Positions 36,604 to 46,396 of a stretch of DNA of 64,000 nucleotides are shown here, in pieces (position 1 is the stretch's first letter; each line of letters starts with the position of its first letter). The stretch lies in NCBI GenBank assembly GCA_023974075.1, contig CM043792.1, positions 13,931,456-13,995,455 on the forward strand. The letters are read 5' to 3'. The notes below the pieces were generated by a model, which was given only the letters and a program-made list of their open reading frames with translations, did no database searches and was not told the origin of the DNA. Made by a program: the position numbers and the translations under genes. Origin of the DNA: Chaenocephalus aceratus. Taxonomy: Eukaryota > Chordata > Actinopteri > Perciformes > Channichthyidae.

Positions 36604-37229
36604 TAAAGGCCCTGACACACCAAGCAGTCACCAGAGGACTAGCCGACGCTGAAGTCGGCTGTTGCCTGGCCGTGTTCTCCTGCGTTTTGGCCATGTGTCG
36701 CACGGGAACACACCGCACCGACTTCAGTGCGTGAGTGGCAATAACTCTCCTTACCAGCAGGCGGCGGTAGTGTGTATTCGTCATTCAAAAGAGGCAACAA
36801 CCGGAAGACAGAGAAGAAGAAGAGTATCTTTTCTCCGTAATATCATACAGAGCTGGCCTCTCCTGGATCAAGGTGATGAGCAGGTCTTCGTTTGCATCAT
36901 TCCAGATCGCCATGATGAGATGAAAATGAATAGCAGTCTGTGTGTGCCTTCTTAAATCGTTTGTTTACGTCCCTCACTTCCGCTTCGCTTCTCATGCACT
37001 GATTCGCTAGCTGAACAGCCAATCAGAGTGATTATTTGGTCCGACTGCCAGACCCGATGCATGGCCGATTCAACATGTTGAATCGGCCATGCATCGGGTC
37101 TGGCAGTCCAAATAAGGCGTGTCACGGTCGACGGTGCGGTGACACCAACCTGACTACGGTGCCGCGAATGCCCGACAGCCTCTGACGGCCTCTGACTCCC
37201 AAAATCGGGTTGGTGTGTCAGGGCCTTAA
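36604..37229. mobile_element. PIF/Harbinger-like MITE inserted in a hAT target duplication
   Basis: The termini AGGCCCTGACACACCAA (36607) and TTGGTGTGTCAGGGCCT (to 37226) are a perfect 17-bp inverted repeat. Both sides carry TAA (36604-36606 and 37227-37229), the 3-bp TWA duplication expected of PIF/Harbinger elements. The body is CG-rich with many GTCGG/CCGAC words and contains the large palindrome at 37043-37108. No transposase or Myb-like protein is encoded. Confidence 0.88.
37043..37108. repeat. Perfect 66-bp palindrome
   Basis: The 33-bp arms meet with no spacer at CAACA|TGTTG (37075/37076). The arms contain GACCCGATGCATGGCCGATT. Beyond the perfect core the symmetry continues with two small gaps to about 37032 and 37116. 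It can extrude as a cruciform. Confidence 0.95.
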
Positions 37230-37232
37230 GAC

Positions 37233-38450
37233 AGAGCTGTTCACTAATGTGTATAGTGACTATAGTCCTTAACCTGTTGGCTGTACTATATATTTCCTCA
37301 TACAGATAGGAAGTATTAGGATCATCTCATTTATATCTAAGCTAGAAAGCAAGTCGATGTTTTCCTTCTTTGAAATCACCTTGCAGATTAGAATTACTGC
37401 AGAAAGGTAGAGAGAAAAGCCGAGCTTTATGTTGTGAATGCCTAAGGATCCGGTGGGTTTTACAGATGAATGCCTCCATATGCTGCATGCCTCACACATG
37501 AGAGCTGCAGGCCGGAAACAAAGCAGGATCTGTTCTCAGCGGTGCTTCTTACACGCTGTTCTGTCTCAGGGGCTCCTGGGTGTGCATGTGTGAGACCAAA
37601 CTCATTCAGCATTAAAACCTTTCCTGTGTTTTACATAAACTCCCCCATTAACTCGAGCTACTTTTTAAAACTTAAAATTGCCTTTAACGTGAATACATTT
37701 GTCTTAATTATTTTCTGAAACAAAAAGTACAACCCTAATAATTTTCAGAAGTGTGTCAGGAAAATATGTAGCCATTTTCCGTGTGATGTAATAAGCAACT
37801 ATCTTTTGCCAGGAGCAGATTATTCATTGGATCGTTGTAGCAATACCAGCTGCTGCTCTTAGAGTTGCTTATTTGCGTATTAGACACCTTTGTAAATACT
37901 TCATGTGGAATGAGTATTCATATCTCTTCCTGGCACACTCAATAGTACCACAGAGTTACAGTCATTTCTTTTAAAATGTACAGTAATTATTAAAAACGTT
38001 GCTTTTGTAAGCTTGCATTAGCTTCTTTTTCAATCCGACATTAAGCCTTTCATGAAGAAGAGACTTTCTGATTTATTTTCATTTTGGCTTTTTTAAAGTC
38101 TCCTTTAAGGGACCGCCCAGTGATGTAGTCATTTGATTCAAAGTGTTTTCCTTGGAGAGCAGAGCAGCTTCTCCAGGAAGTGATGCGTGATTATCTCCGC
38201 TTGTCACAATCCTAATCAAAGTAAAGTTCAGACGTGCCACGGTGCGAGCATTATGGGGGATTGCACAGATGTTTCAGATGGCAAGAATCAGGTGTTATTC
38301 CCTTTCTGACACAAACAAACATCGTGATGGGCGAGAAGTGAAGGAAGCATTTAAAATTTGATGTGGGTTGTGAGGCCTGAGAGCGCTTCTCTGGGATTTT
38401 ATTGAAACTTTTAATAACAACATAGGAGTATCGACCAAACTACTGCTGTG
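37233..38450. other. Non-coding stretch, candidate conserved element near 38030-38420
   Basis: No gene. The 38030-38420 segment is free of repeats and has several AT-rich core words in a GC-balanced background, as conserved enhancers often do. This is an inference from texture only. Confidence 0.33.
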
Positions 38451-38879
38451 TTTATAGTTTATAGTTTATTAGGATCCCCATTAGCTGGTGCATAACAATA
38501 GCTAATCTTCCTGGGGTCCACAAATAACATAAAACATGACATTCAACAGTACATTACAAGACAATGATACAAATCGTGTACGGCATCAATTTCCCTTCAA
38601 ACAGTGACTTTCATATCAACCATCACATACAGCTTATTTTCTGATTCTCCATTTCCTTGGAAAGAAAAAAAAAAAAATAATAGTGATTTTACAAATGTCT
38701 CCCTTCGCTTCTTTTAGAGTAAAAACAAACTAAACAAATACAATCCTCATCATAACTGTGAAAGGCTGTGTGTGTGTCTATGTTAGCGAAAGTACCATAT
38801 TCCTGCATGTGTTTAAAAAACCCATATGAATCGGTGTGCTGCTGTATGTTTACCATAACCTGTCTGCTGCTTGTGTAAT

Positions 38880-41800
38880 TTACAATCTTTGGGCTTCTAG
38901 ATGCCTCTTCAATCGTCTTTTGAAGCTTGCTTTAGTTGTTTCTTTAGAACTCTGATCTGGCAGTGTGTTCCATGCAGCCATGGCTCTATACAGCACTGTG
39001 CTCTTCATAGACTCTGTTTTGGCTTTAGGGATTTGATAGCAACCTCTTGTGGCATGTCTCGTTTTATATGTATGGATTTTAGAGCTAGGTAAGTTGCTTA
39101 TATAGACAGGTTGGATGTTTCAGCTCATTTATGTTTCTCAAAAACACAAGGAGTGATACCATCAGCCTCTCCGTGACTAATGTCCAGGAGAGCTTGACAT
39201 GCATTGTGTTTACATTATGTCTTGGTGTACGCCTAAGGGCAAGCCGAGCTGCTCTGTTCTGAACCAGTTACAGCTTTCCCAGGTCCCTCTTGTTTGCCCC
39301 TGACCAGATCATTGAGCAGTAGTCCAGTTGTGAAAGGACTAGAGTCTCAATGACTTGTCTTGTCAGTTGCGGTGGTAAAAACACTGAGCACCTCTTGATG
39401 ACAGATATATTCCTCCCCATCTTTGCCACCACTGACTCTGTGTTTCGTCCATGATACATTGTTCACTAGGATGAGTCCCAGGAGCTTTGTTTCCCCAGCA
39501 TCAGATTCAACTGCGGTTTAGACCTTAGTACGTAATTTGTGTCAAATACAATACTTTTTGTTTTTTGAATGTTGAGCACTAATTTGTTGCTGGTCACCCA
39601 TTCCATTACTGTTTTCAGTTCTTTGTTCAGAATATCAGTTATCTCACCCATTGTGGGAGCCTGTGTATATATTGTCGTGTCATCCGAGTACATAGAGACT
39701 TGTGCTTTTTCAAGAGCTAATGGAAAATCATTTGTAAATATTGAGAAGAGTAAAGGACCTAGTGAACTTCCTTGTGGAATTCCACTTGCAGCACATCTAG
39801 CACTAGAGATACTGCCATTAAAGTATACACTTTGAGTTCTGTTATATAGATAGCTTTCTAGCCATGATATCGCCTTTGGGGCAAAACCATAGCACTCCAA
39901 TTTGTCAAGTAAAATTCTATGGTCTATCAAATCAAAGGCAGCGCTATAATCTAATAGTACTGCTCCCACCATTTTCTTCACATCAATCTCTTTCATCCAT
40001 TGAGCTGTCATTTGTGTTAATGCTGTGGCTGTTGAGTGACCCTCTCTATACGCATGTTGATACTCACTCATCAGACTGTTAACAGAAAAATAGCATTGTA
40101 TTTGATTGAATACAATTTTTCTAGTAGTTTGTTTAGAACAGGTGACAGGCTTATTGGTCTGCTGTTAGAGCCAGTGAAGGCATTCTTTGCATTTTTAGGG
40201 AGTGGAATAACTTTAGCTACTTTCCAGATTTGCGGGCATGTACCTTCCAGACTCATGTTAAAAATATGACAGATGGGTGCAGCAATGAACTTGGCTACAT
40301 TCTTTAATAGCTGACCATCTAAGTCAGGGGTGTCAAACTCAATTTCATCCCGGGCCACATCAGCATTATGGTTGCACTCAAAGGGCCGGTTGTAATTTAC
40401 ATAAATATACATATGTAAATATATAATATATATTAAATAATGTATTATATTACATTGTTGGCCCCGCATTGGATTATTATCAGATCTGGTAATATCTTCC
40501 TAAATAACTACGTCTGAAAGAAGAAGTCTAGGGCAAATAATTGAAAGTAAATATTCAACAATTACACCAATTGTATTGTATATTATATTTTTTGCAAGCT
40601 CTTGCGGGCCACATAAAATTAGCTCACGGGCAGGATTTGGCCCCCGGGCCTTGAGTTTGACACCCCTGATCTAATTTATCAATACCTGGTGGTTTATCAT
40701 TATTGATTGCCAACAATAACTTGTCCACCTCTTCTGTCCTAACTTTACCCAGCTCAAAGGTGCAATTTTTATTTTTCATAATACGTTCTCTAATATTAAC
40801 ATAGGACAACTCACAGCTAGATGTTGGCATTCCCTGCCTTAGCTTCTCCACTTTATCAATGAAATAGTTATTAATATAATTGGCAATATCTAGTGGTCTA
40901 GTGATGTATGCCCCCTCTGATTCTATAAAGGATGGTGTTGAGTTGTTTTTCCTACCCATGATGGTATGCAAGGTACCTCAGAGCTTTTTTCCATCATGCT
41001 TTATATCATTTATCTTAATCTCATAATACATTTTCTTCTTCTTCCTGTTCAGTTTTGTCACATTATTTCTTATTTTGCAATATAACTGCCACTCAGAATG
41101 ATTGCCGGAATTCATTGCTGCCCTTTTTGTTCCGTCTCTATCAGCCATACATGTTTTGAGCTCCTCGTCAATCCATGGTGCCTTTACTGTTTTAACGGTT
41201 AACTTCTTAACAGGTGCATGTTTATCCATCACTGGTAACAACAATTTCATGAAAACATCCAGTGCCGCATTTGTGTCACTCTTTTTAAAAACATTAGACC
41301 AACATACTCCCTTAACATCCTCCACATATGAATCACAGCAAAACCCTTTATATGATCTCTTCAGCACTATTTTCGGTCCTGCTCTTGGGACTTTGGCTTT
41401 CCTACATATTGCTACAAGGTTATGATCGCTGAAGCCAATTGGTACTGATACCGCTTTTGAGCACAGTTCACTTGCGTTTGTGTATATGTGATGAATGCAT
41501 TTGGATGATGTTACTCCAGAGCTATTGGTAATTACCCTGGTTGGTTGATTGATAATCTGATAGGTTACATGCACTTGTTACCGTCATCAATTTGTTTTTC
41601 AATGAACAGTCTGATGACAGAAAGTCAATATTCACGTCACCCAATAAATATATCTCCCTGTTTTCATCGCATGCCTTCTCAATCATTTCACACAATGTAT
41701 CTAGATAATTACTATCAGAGCTTGGTGGTCTATAGCAACATCCCAGCAACATAGGTTTTAAATGGGGCAGGTGAACCTGCAGCCATACCATCTCTACCTC

Positions 41801-42085
41801 ACTTAACATCAAATCCTCCCTATACTTCACAGGAATGTGACTTTGTACATAAAAAGCCACTCCTCCCCAATTGCAGTTTCTATCCTTTCTGTACAAATTG
41901 TACCCCTGTATTGATATTGCACCGTCCTCAAACGAGTCATCTCAGTGAGTTTGAGAGATGGCCAAAATATGAATATTATTTGATATCAACATATCCTGAA
42001 CACACTGAACCTTATTTCTAAGGCTGCAGATATTCAAGTGAGCGATCTTTAGCCCTTTCTTAGGTAGTTTAGCATTCACTGACAT
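38880..42085 (-). pseudogene. LINE ORF2: endonuclease plus reverse transcriptase, broken
   Basis: It starts at ATG 42085 (MSVNAKLPKKGLKIAHLNIC), the N-terminal strand of an AP-like endonuclease. Later endonuclease landmarks are CNWGGVAFYV, LLGDVNIDFL and GFSDHNLVA. The reverse transcriptase follows: PPGIDKLD, SRPISLSPVLNKLLEK, YREGHSTATAL, AAFDLIDHRILL, SGIPQGSSLGPLLF and the catalytic YSDD box (39690-39679). The C-terminus ends LYRAMAAWNTLPDQ then a basic tail and stop at 38880. Lesions include a TGA at 41944-41942, a frame change at about 41522-41574, a stop near 40977, the 344-bp hAT insertion, and frame breaks near 40075 and 39462. The Asp-Asp pair is intact, but the protein cannot be made. 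Confidence 0.88.
40325..40668. mobile_element. 344-bp hAT element inserted in LINE ORF2
   Basis: The inverted ends are CAGGGGTGTCAAACTCAA and TTGAGTTTGACACCCCTG. Target duplications ATCTAAGT (40317-40324) and ATCTAATT (40669-40676) match at 7 of 8 positions. Subterminal CCCGGGCC, GGGCCGG and GCGGGCCACAT motifs are typical of this very common fish family. It interrupts the reverse transcriptase between the PPGIDKLD and LDGQLLKNVAKF segments. Confidence 0.92.
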
Positions 42086-42209
42086 ACATAGAGATAGACT
42101 AATAGAAAATTAAGCACAATGTCCATTACAGTTCTGATGCTAAAGTGCATGTTTGTGTGTGTGTATGTGTGCATCCCTTGTGTGTGCGTGGGTATATGCA
42201 TGCACCAAG

Positions 42210-43103
42210 CTACGAACCCCTTCTGTCTCTGTAGTCCCTTTTCTCAGTCCTCTGAGATGAGTGGCGTGAGTGCGTTCTCTCAGCCCTTTGGGAGGGGGGG
42301 ATCGGGGGATGGGTGGGGGTTTGCGGAGGATGAACAATTAGTCTGTCGTACCTAATGTAAGCAATGTTCCCTTTGCTCCTTTCGGCCTTCATGGCAGGGA
42401 TGAGTTCCTTTCTCTTCTGGCGTACCGCTTCAGGATAATCCTCGTTGAGGAAGATGTTCGTTCCTTTCAACCTGTTTCGTCTCCCCATCACAGCCGTCTT
42501 GTCCTTGAAACGCAGAAACTTCACAACAAGCTGCCTAGGCTTGTCTGCGGCCCTGCCGTTTCCCATTCGATGTGCCCTTTCCACCTCGATCCTCTCCTCA
42601 TCCATCTGTAGTTCTGTTCTGAGCAGCTCCCGGACCTTGTACTCCGATTCCTCGCAACTCTCCCCTGGAGACTCTGGGATTCCATCAATAATTAAGTTTT
42701 TGCGTTTCGATTGGCCCTCTAGATAGTCTGATTTTCCACTCATTGTCATAACAGATTCACGCACAGTACTAATGTCTGTGCGTGCTTCTTGGCTCTTCTT
42801 CTTCAACTCCTTACAAGTCTCTTTTAGTTCATCCACTTCTTTTTGTGAGAACTGTAGACTGTTCTTAAGGTCCTGAGCCTCCCTATTCATATAATCCATT
42901 CTCTTGTTGGTGGAATCAACCAAGATTTGGATGAAACTTTTAAAATTGCTTTCTTGCTGCGTTAGTAGCTGCCCGTCTGCATCCTGTTGTTGTTTTAACA
43001 GTTCACGCACCTGTGACAGGCTGACGTTGTCCTCTCCTGAGGACAACGTCTGACAATACTGACACAATATTATTGACTTGTCAGGCAATAAGTACACCAA
43101 CAA
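42210..43103 (-). pseudogene. LINE ORF1 protein (coiled coil, RRM, C-terminal domain)
   Basis: An open frame of 297 codons with no ATG at its 5' end: its first codon is TTG, so the natural N-terminus is probably missing. Residues about 28-130 are a heptad-rich coiled coil (QVRELLKQQQ, SQKEVDELKETCKELKKK). Residues about 134-205 form an RRM-like fold (RKNLIIDGIPESPGE, RQLVVKFLRFKDK). Residues about 206-258 are the C-terminal nucleic-acid-binding domain (GTNIFLNEDYPEAVRQKRKE), followed by a basic Pro/His/Arg tail. This is the transposase-22 architecture of LINE RNA-binding chaperones that trimerise on element RNA. The frame is intact where ORF2 is heavily damaged. Confidence 0.85.
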
Positions 43104-43105
43104 AA

Positions 43106-44120
43106 TGCAACAACAGTGTCAATGTGTCAAAACATCACTGCAGTAAGAGAAAGGTGAGATTCTTCAGTAAGATACTTAAAGGAACGACTTACATTTCATC
43201 AAAATTAGCCCACCGGGAGTACAAATATGGCCACTTTCTGGTTAAAAATGACAATTTGGATCCTGAAAAGGCAGTCAGCATCCTCAATAACCCCAAAAAA
43301 CACTTAGAAAAGTGTCCAAATCGGCCAAGCCATTTTCAAACTATTGTCCACATACAGTAGGCTAATTAATGCAACTTCCGCTAATTATGCAACTTGTCCG
43401 ATATATGCAAATTAGGATCTGCAGTTTCTATATCCTCGGGGATCCCCTAGTATACATTTATAACGTAAAACTTTGGGGTATTCAACATTTCCGGGTTCAC
43501 AATGCTGGCAAATAGACTATTTATAGATTCAACAAGGTTCACATAAGAGCATGAACCATACAGGGAGAAATCCCTGAGCCTTCGACTCATATTTGGATAA
43601 AAATGTGTGTCAACAGTTCAATTATCTTTTTGCATAAACTCTCTATTCTTTATGACCGAAACAACCTTTGTGCTAATGTCACAGATCAGTGACTGGAACT
43701 ATCTCAAAACCCTGCAGAGCTTTCTGTGCCATGGTGGTGGCACAGACAGATGACAATTAGCCGTTTGTGCGACACAAGGCTCATGCATGACTTCACTACT
43801 TCCATAGCTGTATTTGATTGTAGGCACTATCATATTTGCTCACAGGACAATTGTGCGGGGTTAGTCGGAGTTTGAAAAGTGAATCATTCAGAAAAATTAT
43901 TTTATCAAAGAAAAAAACATTGATTTTTTTATTTTTGGCCTGAAGTCATCTTCAAATTAAAGCAAAGAGCTTTTTTTGGGCCACTCACAGATTATGGAAA
44001 ACAGATTTCTCAACAACAAAAAACAGCACATCAAATAGTTGTTTTAATATTGTAGACTTAAGGCCCATATGAGAATGATGCACCTGCATGCATATGGGTG
44101 AATGCAAATAAGTTAATGAG
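43106..44120. other. Non-coding stretch upstream of the LINE
   Basis: No gene recognised. 43150-43440 contains a possible dispersed repeat (CTTAAAGGAACGAC start-like motif at about 43178) but no matched end. Confidence 0.35.
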
Positions 44121-44124
44121 AACA

Positions 44125-45020
44125 TACTGCATTGTTCTCATTTTCAAGTTCATATTTGTATTTTGTGCCACTACTGTGACATGTATCCATGTTTTGCTGC
44201 AGCACCTATTTTCACCCTCTGTCTGAAACTAGAGCCCAGTCTAGGGCTGCTCAATTAATCGTATTGTAATCGCGATTACGATTATGGCTTGCAACGATTA
44301 CGAAAACAACGTAGTCAAAATGAAACGATTATTTTTTTATTATTATTATTTTTCAGTTGAATTATACTTAAAGTTCAGGGTAATCAACTGTTAAACACAT
44401 ACTGTTCAAATGTTTTTTCTCCAATAAATTCATGTTTTCAAAGTAAATGGACAATCGTTTTTAATAATCGTGATATCAATGATTGACCCAGTGGAGTGAG
44501 TGGAATATGTTGAATATGTTTTACCAAAATGTTGGCTATTAAGGAGTTTTCAGGTTGTGACAGTGCACTGCAACATGTTTGTTGATCTTGTTTATTGGTA
44601 TTTATTATTTTGATATTATTTATTTAAATGTAGACATGAATGTATAATTTATTTTATTTTGTATTGGTTTTTCAGTTGATTACCCTGAACGTAAATTCAA
44701 CAGTTAAAAAGTTCAAATTATTATTTGTATTTGTTTTAAAGTACAATAAATGGATGTTTTCAAAGTAATGAATAATCGCATTTAATAATCGCAATTACAA
44801 TTATTGACCCAAATAATCGAGATTATTATTTTTGCCATAATCGAGCAGCCCTAGCCCAGTCTGCTCTGATTGGTTAGCTGGCCGGCTCTGTTGTGATTGG
44901 TCAACTGCTTAGAGATGTCCTGCTGATGTCACCATGTTACAGAAGTAAACACATGAGTCCAATGCGTGTTAGGCACAGGGGGGGAGTGTGTGGGAGAGAA
45001 ACTCCCTCTGGTGTTCATTA
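44125..45020 (-). mobile_element. TTAA-type repeat, family B copy 4, carrying a hAT insertion
   Basis: The left part (TTCATATTTGTATTTTGTGC to AGAGCCCAGTC) and right part (TCTGCTCTGATTGGTTAGCT to CTCCCTCTGG) together match copies 2 and 5. They are separated by the 612-bp hAT element at 44242-44853. The part after GAGATGTCC has lost about 60 bp relative to copy 2. Outer TTAA borders are not clear. Confidence 0.82.
44242..44853. mobile_element. 612-bp hAT element (family F), long form
   Basis: The ends TAGGGCTGCTC and GAGCAGCCCTA are identical to those of the 281-bp copy at 1674. It is flanked by a perfect 8-bp duplication GCCCAGTC (44234-44241 and 44854-44861). Four other family B copies in this window have the uninterrupted site. 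It contains two diverged direct repeats ending in ATTGACCCA (44490 and 44811). Removing one unit (321 bp) leaves 291 bp, close to the short form. Confidence 0.93.
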
Positions 45021-45299
45021 CTTTTTACTATTTACTATTTGCACATTCAATTAAAACCAGGAGCTGTGCTCATGTACTGATGAAGGTTTAAATACTATTA
45101 ATAAGCAGCGTTGAGCTGTTGTGAGATATTTTTTAACAGCAATCCCTTATTAATTTTCCATACTGGTCATTTAAATGAAGTTATTATAAATATTGTACTC
45201 CGTAATGTGAGTTCATGAATAAAATCCTGTGTTAATAAGCAGTGATTAACATGTCAAGCTAATAGGCTTATGAGGGATTTCGTGCTACGTCTAAGCCTC

Positions 45300-45377
45300 G
45301 ATGGAAATTTCAGCTGAGACAGAAGTCGCACACCGCCGTCAACTTAACAAAAACATGTGTGTGCGGTTGTCGGCATT

Positions 45378-45413
<36 letters not shown>

Positions 45414-46060
45414 GTGCTTCTATTGCTCTAAACACAACCCCTCCTTCAATAGCAGCTGAACCTGTACCTGCTGTTTCACCTTCCCAGATGCAAAGGCGAT
45501 CAAAAGAATGAAGTACTTTTAACCCGAGTTTATCAAAACAATCCCTTACCCAGCACCATCTGTCAGAAATCATAAGCCAGCTCACAACCTTTGACCCTCC
45601 TCTTTTCATTGGAGAAACTCTGCAGTGCAGTAATGACAAGTTTTACAGGAACTGAGGCAAGTATTTCTCCATAAACATTTCCCCACCTCCACTGATCATA
45701 CACTTCACAATCTGCTCTGCTTCTCTCATCGTTACGTGAGCTGGGGAATCAGCTCGAAAACACAATGTAGGCGGATGTCCTTTTGTCGGTATGCACAGCA
45801 TCTGTGTGGGCTGCCTGCTGGGCTCAGCTCTCTTATGGATAGGGCACTGGAGGGCCCGGGCTCCCTGGCTGCAGTCAGACAGATGCAGACTGGTGGGCGC
45901 CTCATTGCTAAATGCCTGCAGACAGACACACAAGCCGCGGCTGTTCACTGTACCAACGCTCGCTTTGAAATGGCTGCGAGAGCGATGTGAATCCACAGCA
46001 CATGCGAGTCCACTTCCCTGGCCTCTGATCCGCCATCAGTCTGTTTACATCCTATAGCAT
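45300..46060. other. GC-richer segment with overlapping open frames
   Basis: It is higher in GC than its surroundings and open on both strands, including 117 codons at 45643-45996 (minus, no ATG start). No domain recognised, and the strands' open frames shadow each other. It could be conserved regulatory DNA or a decayed element. Confidence 0.25.
45382..45412. repeat. (GT)n microsatellite
   Basis: About 15 GT units. Confidence 0.95.
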
Positions 46061-46221
46061 GACTCAGATGTTGTGAATAGAGAAAACAATACTGTGTAGG
46101 ATGAGGATGCTTTCATCAGCATTCATGCAGATATTATTTCCATAATGGTTTTACTTGTTGTTTTTACTTATTTAGTTTCATTTAATGGTTTCATGCACAC
46201 AAATGAATGTTGGCTTGGTTG

Positions 46222-46310
46222 AAGGAATACTTTGGTATGTTGGGCAATATGCATATTTTCTTTCTTGCTGAGAGTTGGATGAGAATATTCCAATTTCTTA
46301 TCCAGGTGTG
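46222..46310. mobile_element. TTAA-type repeat, family D fragment 3
   Basis: AAGGAATACTTTGGTATGTT, then TTTCTTGCTGAGAGTTGGAT, matches the left part of family D. It ends abruptly. Confidence 0.5.
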
Positions 46311-46396
46311 TGTTGAAGTCATTTGGCTCAAGCATTAAGGAAGTCCCAAGTCAATTGTTCTTGGGCAATGCAGGTAAATCACAGCTAATACCAGCT

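Larger units (their letters stand above)
38451..43105 (-). mobile_element. Two-ORF L2/CR1-type LINE, nearly full length, inactive
   Basis: Read on the minus strand the order is: ORF1 (43103 to 42210), a spacer of about 125 bp, ORF2 with endonuclease then reverse transcriptase (42085 to 38880), a 3' untranslated region of about 430 bp, and the end GGGGATCCTAATAAACTATA followed by a short ATAAACT repeat at 38451-38470. That tail style is typical of L2-like fish LINEs. The 5' end is cut within ORF1, or just before it, near 43105. Stops, frameshifts and a hAT insertion (40325-40668) make it dead. No clear target duplication was found. Confidence 0.88.

Noticed and set aside
41102..41425. 107-codon plus-strand frame
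   Set aside because: Antisense shadow of LINE ORF2. Other plus-strand frames in 39.5-42.7 kb are the same.
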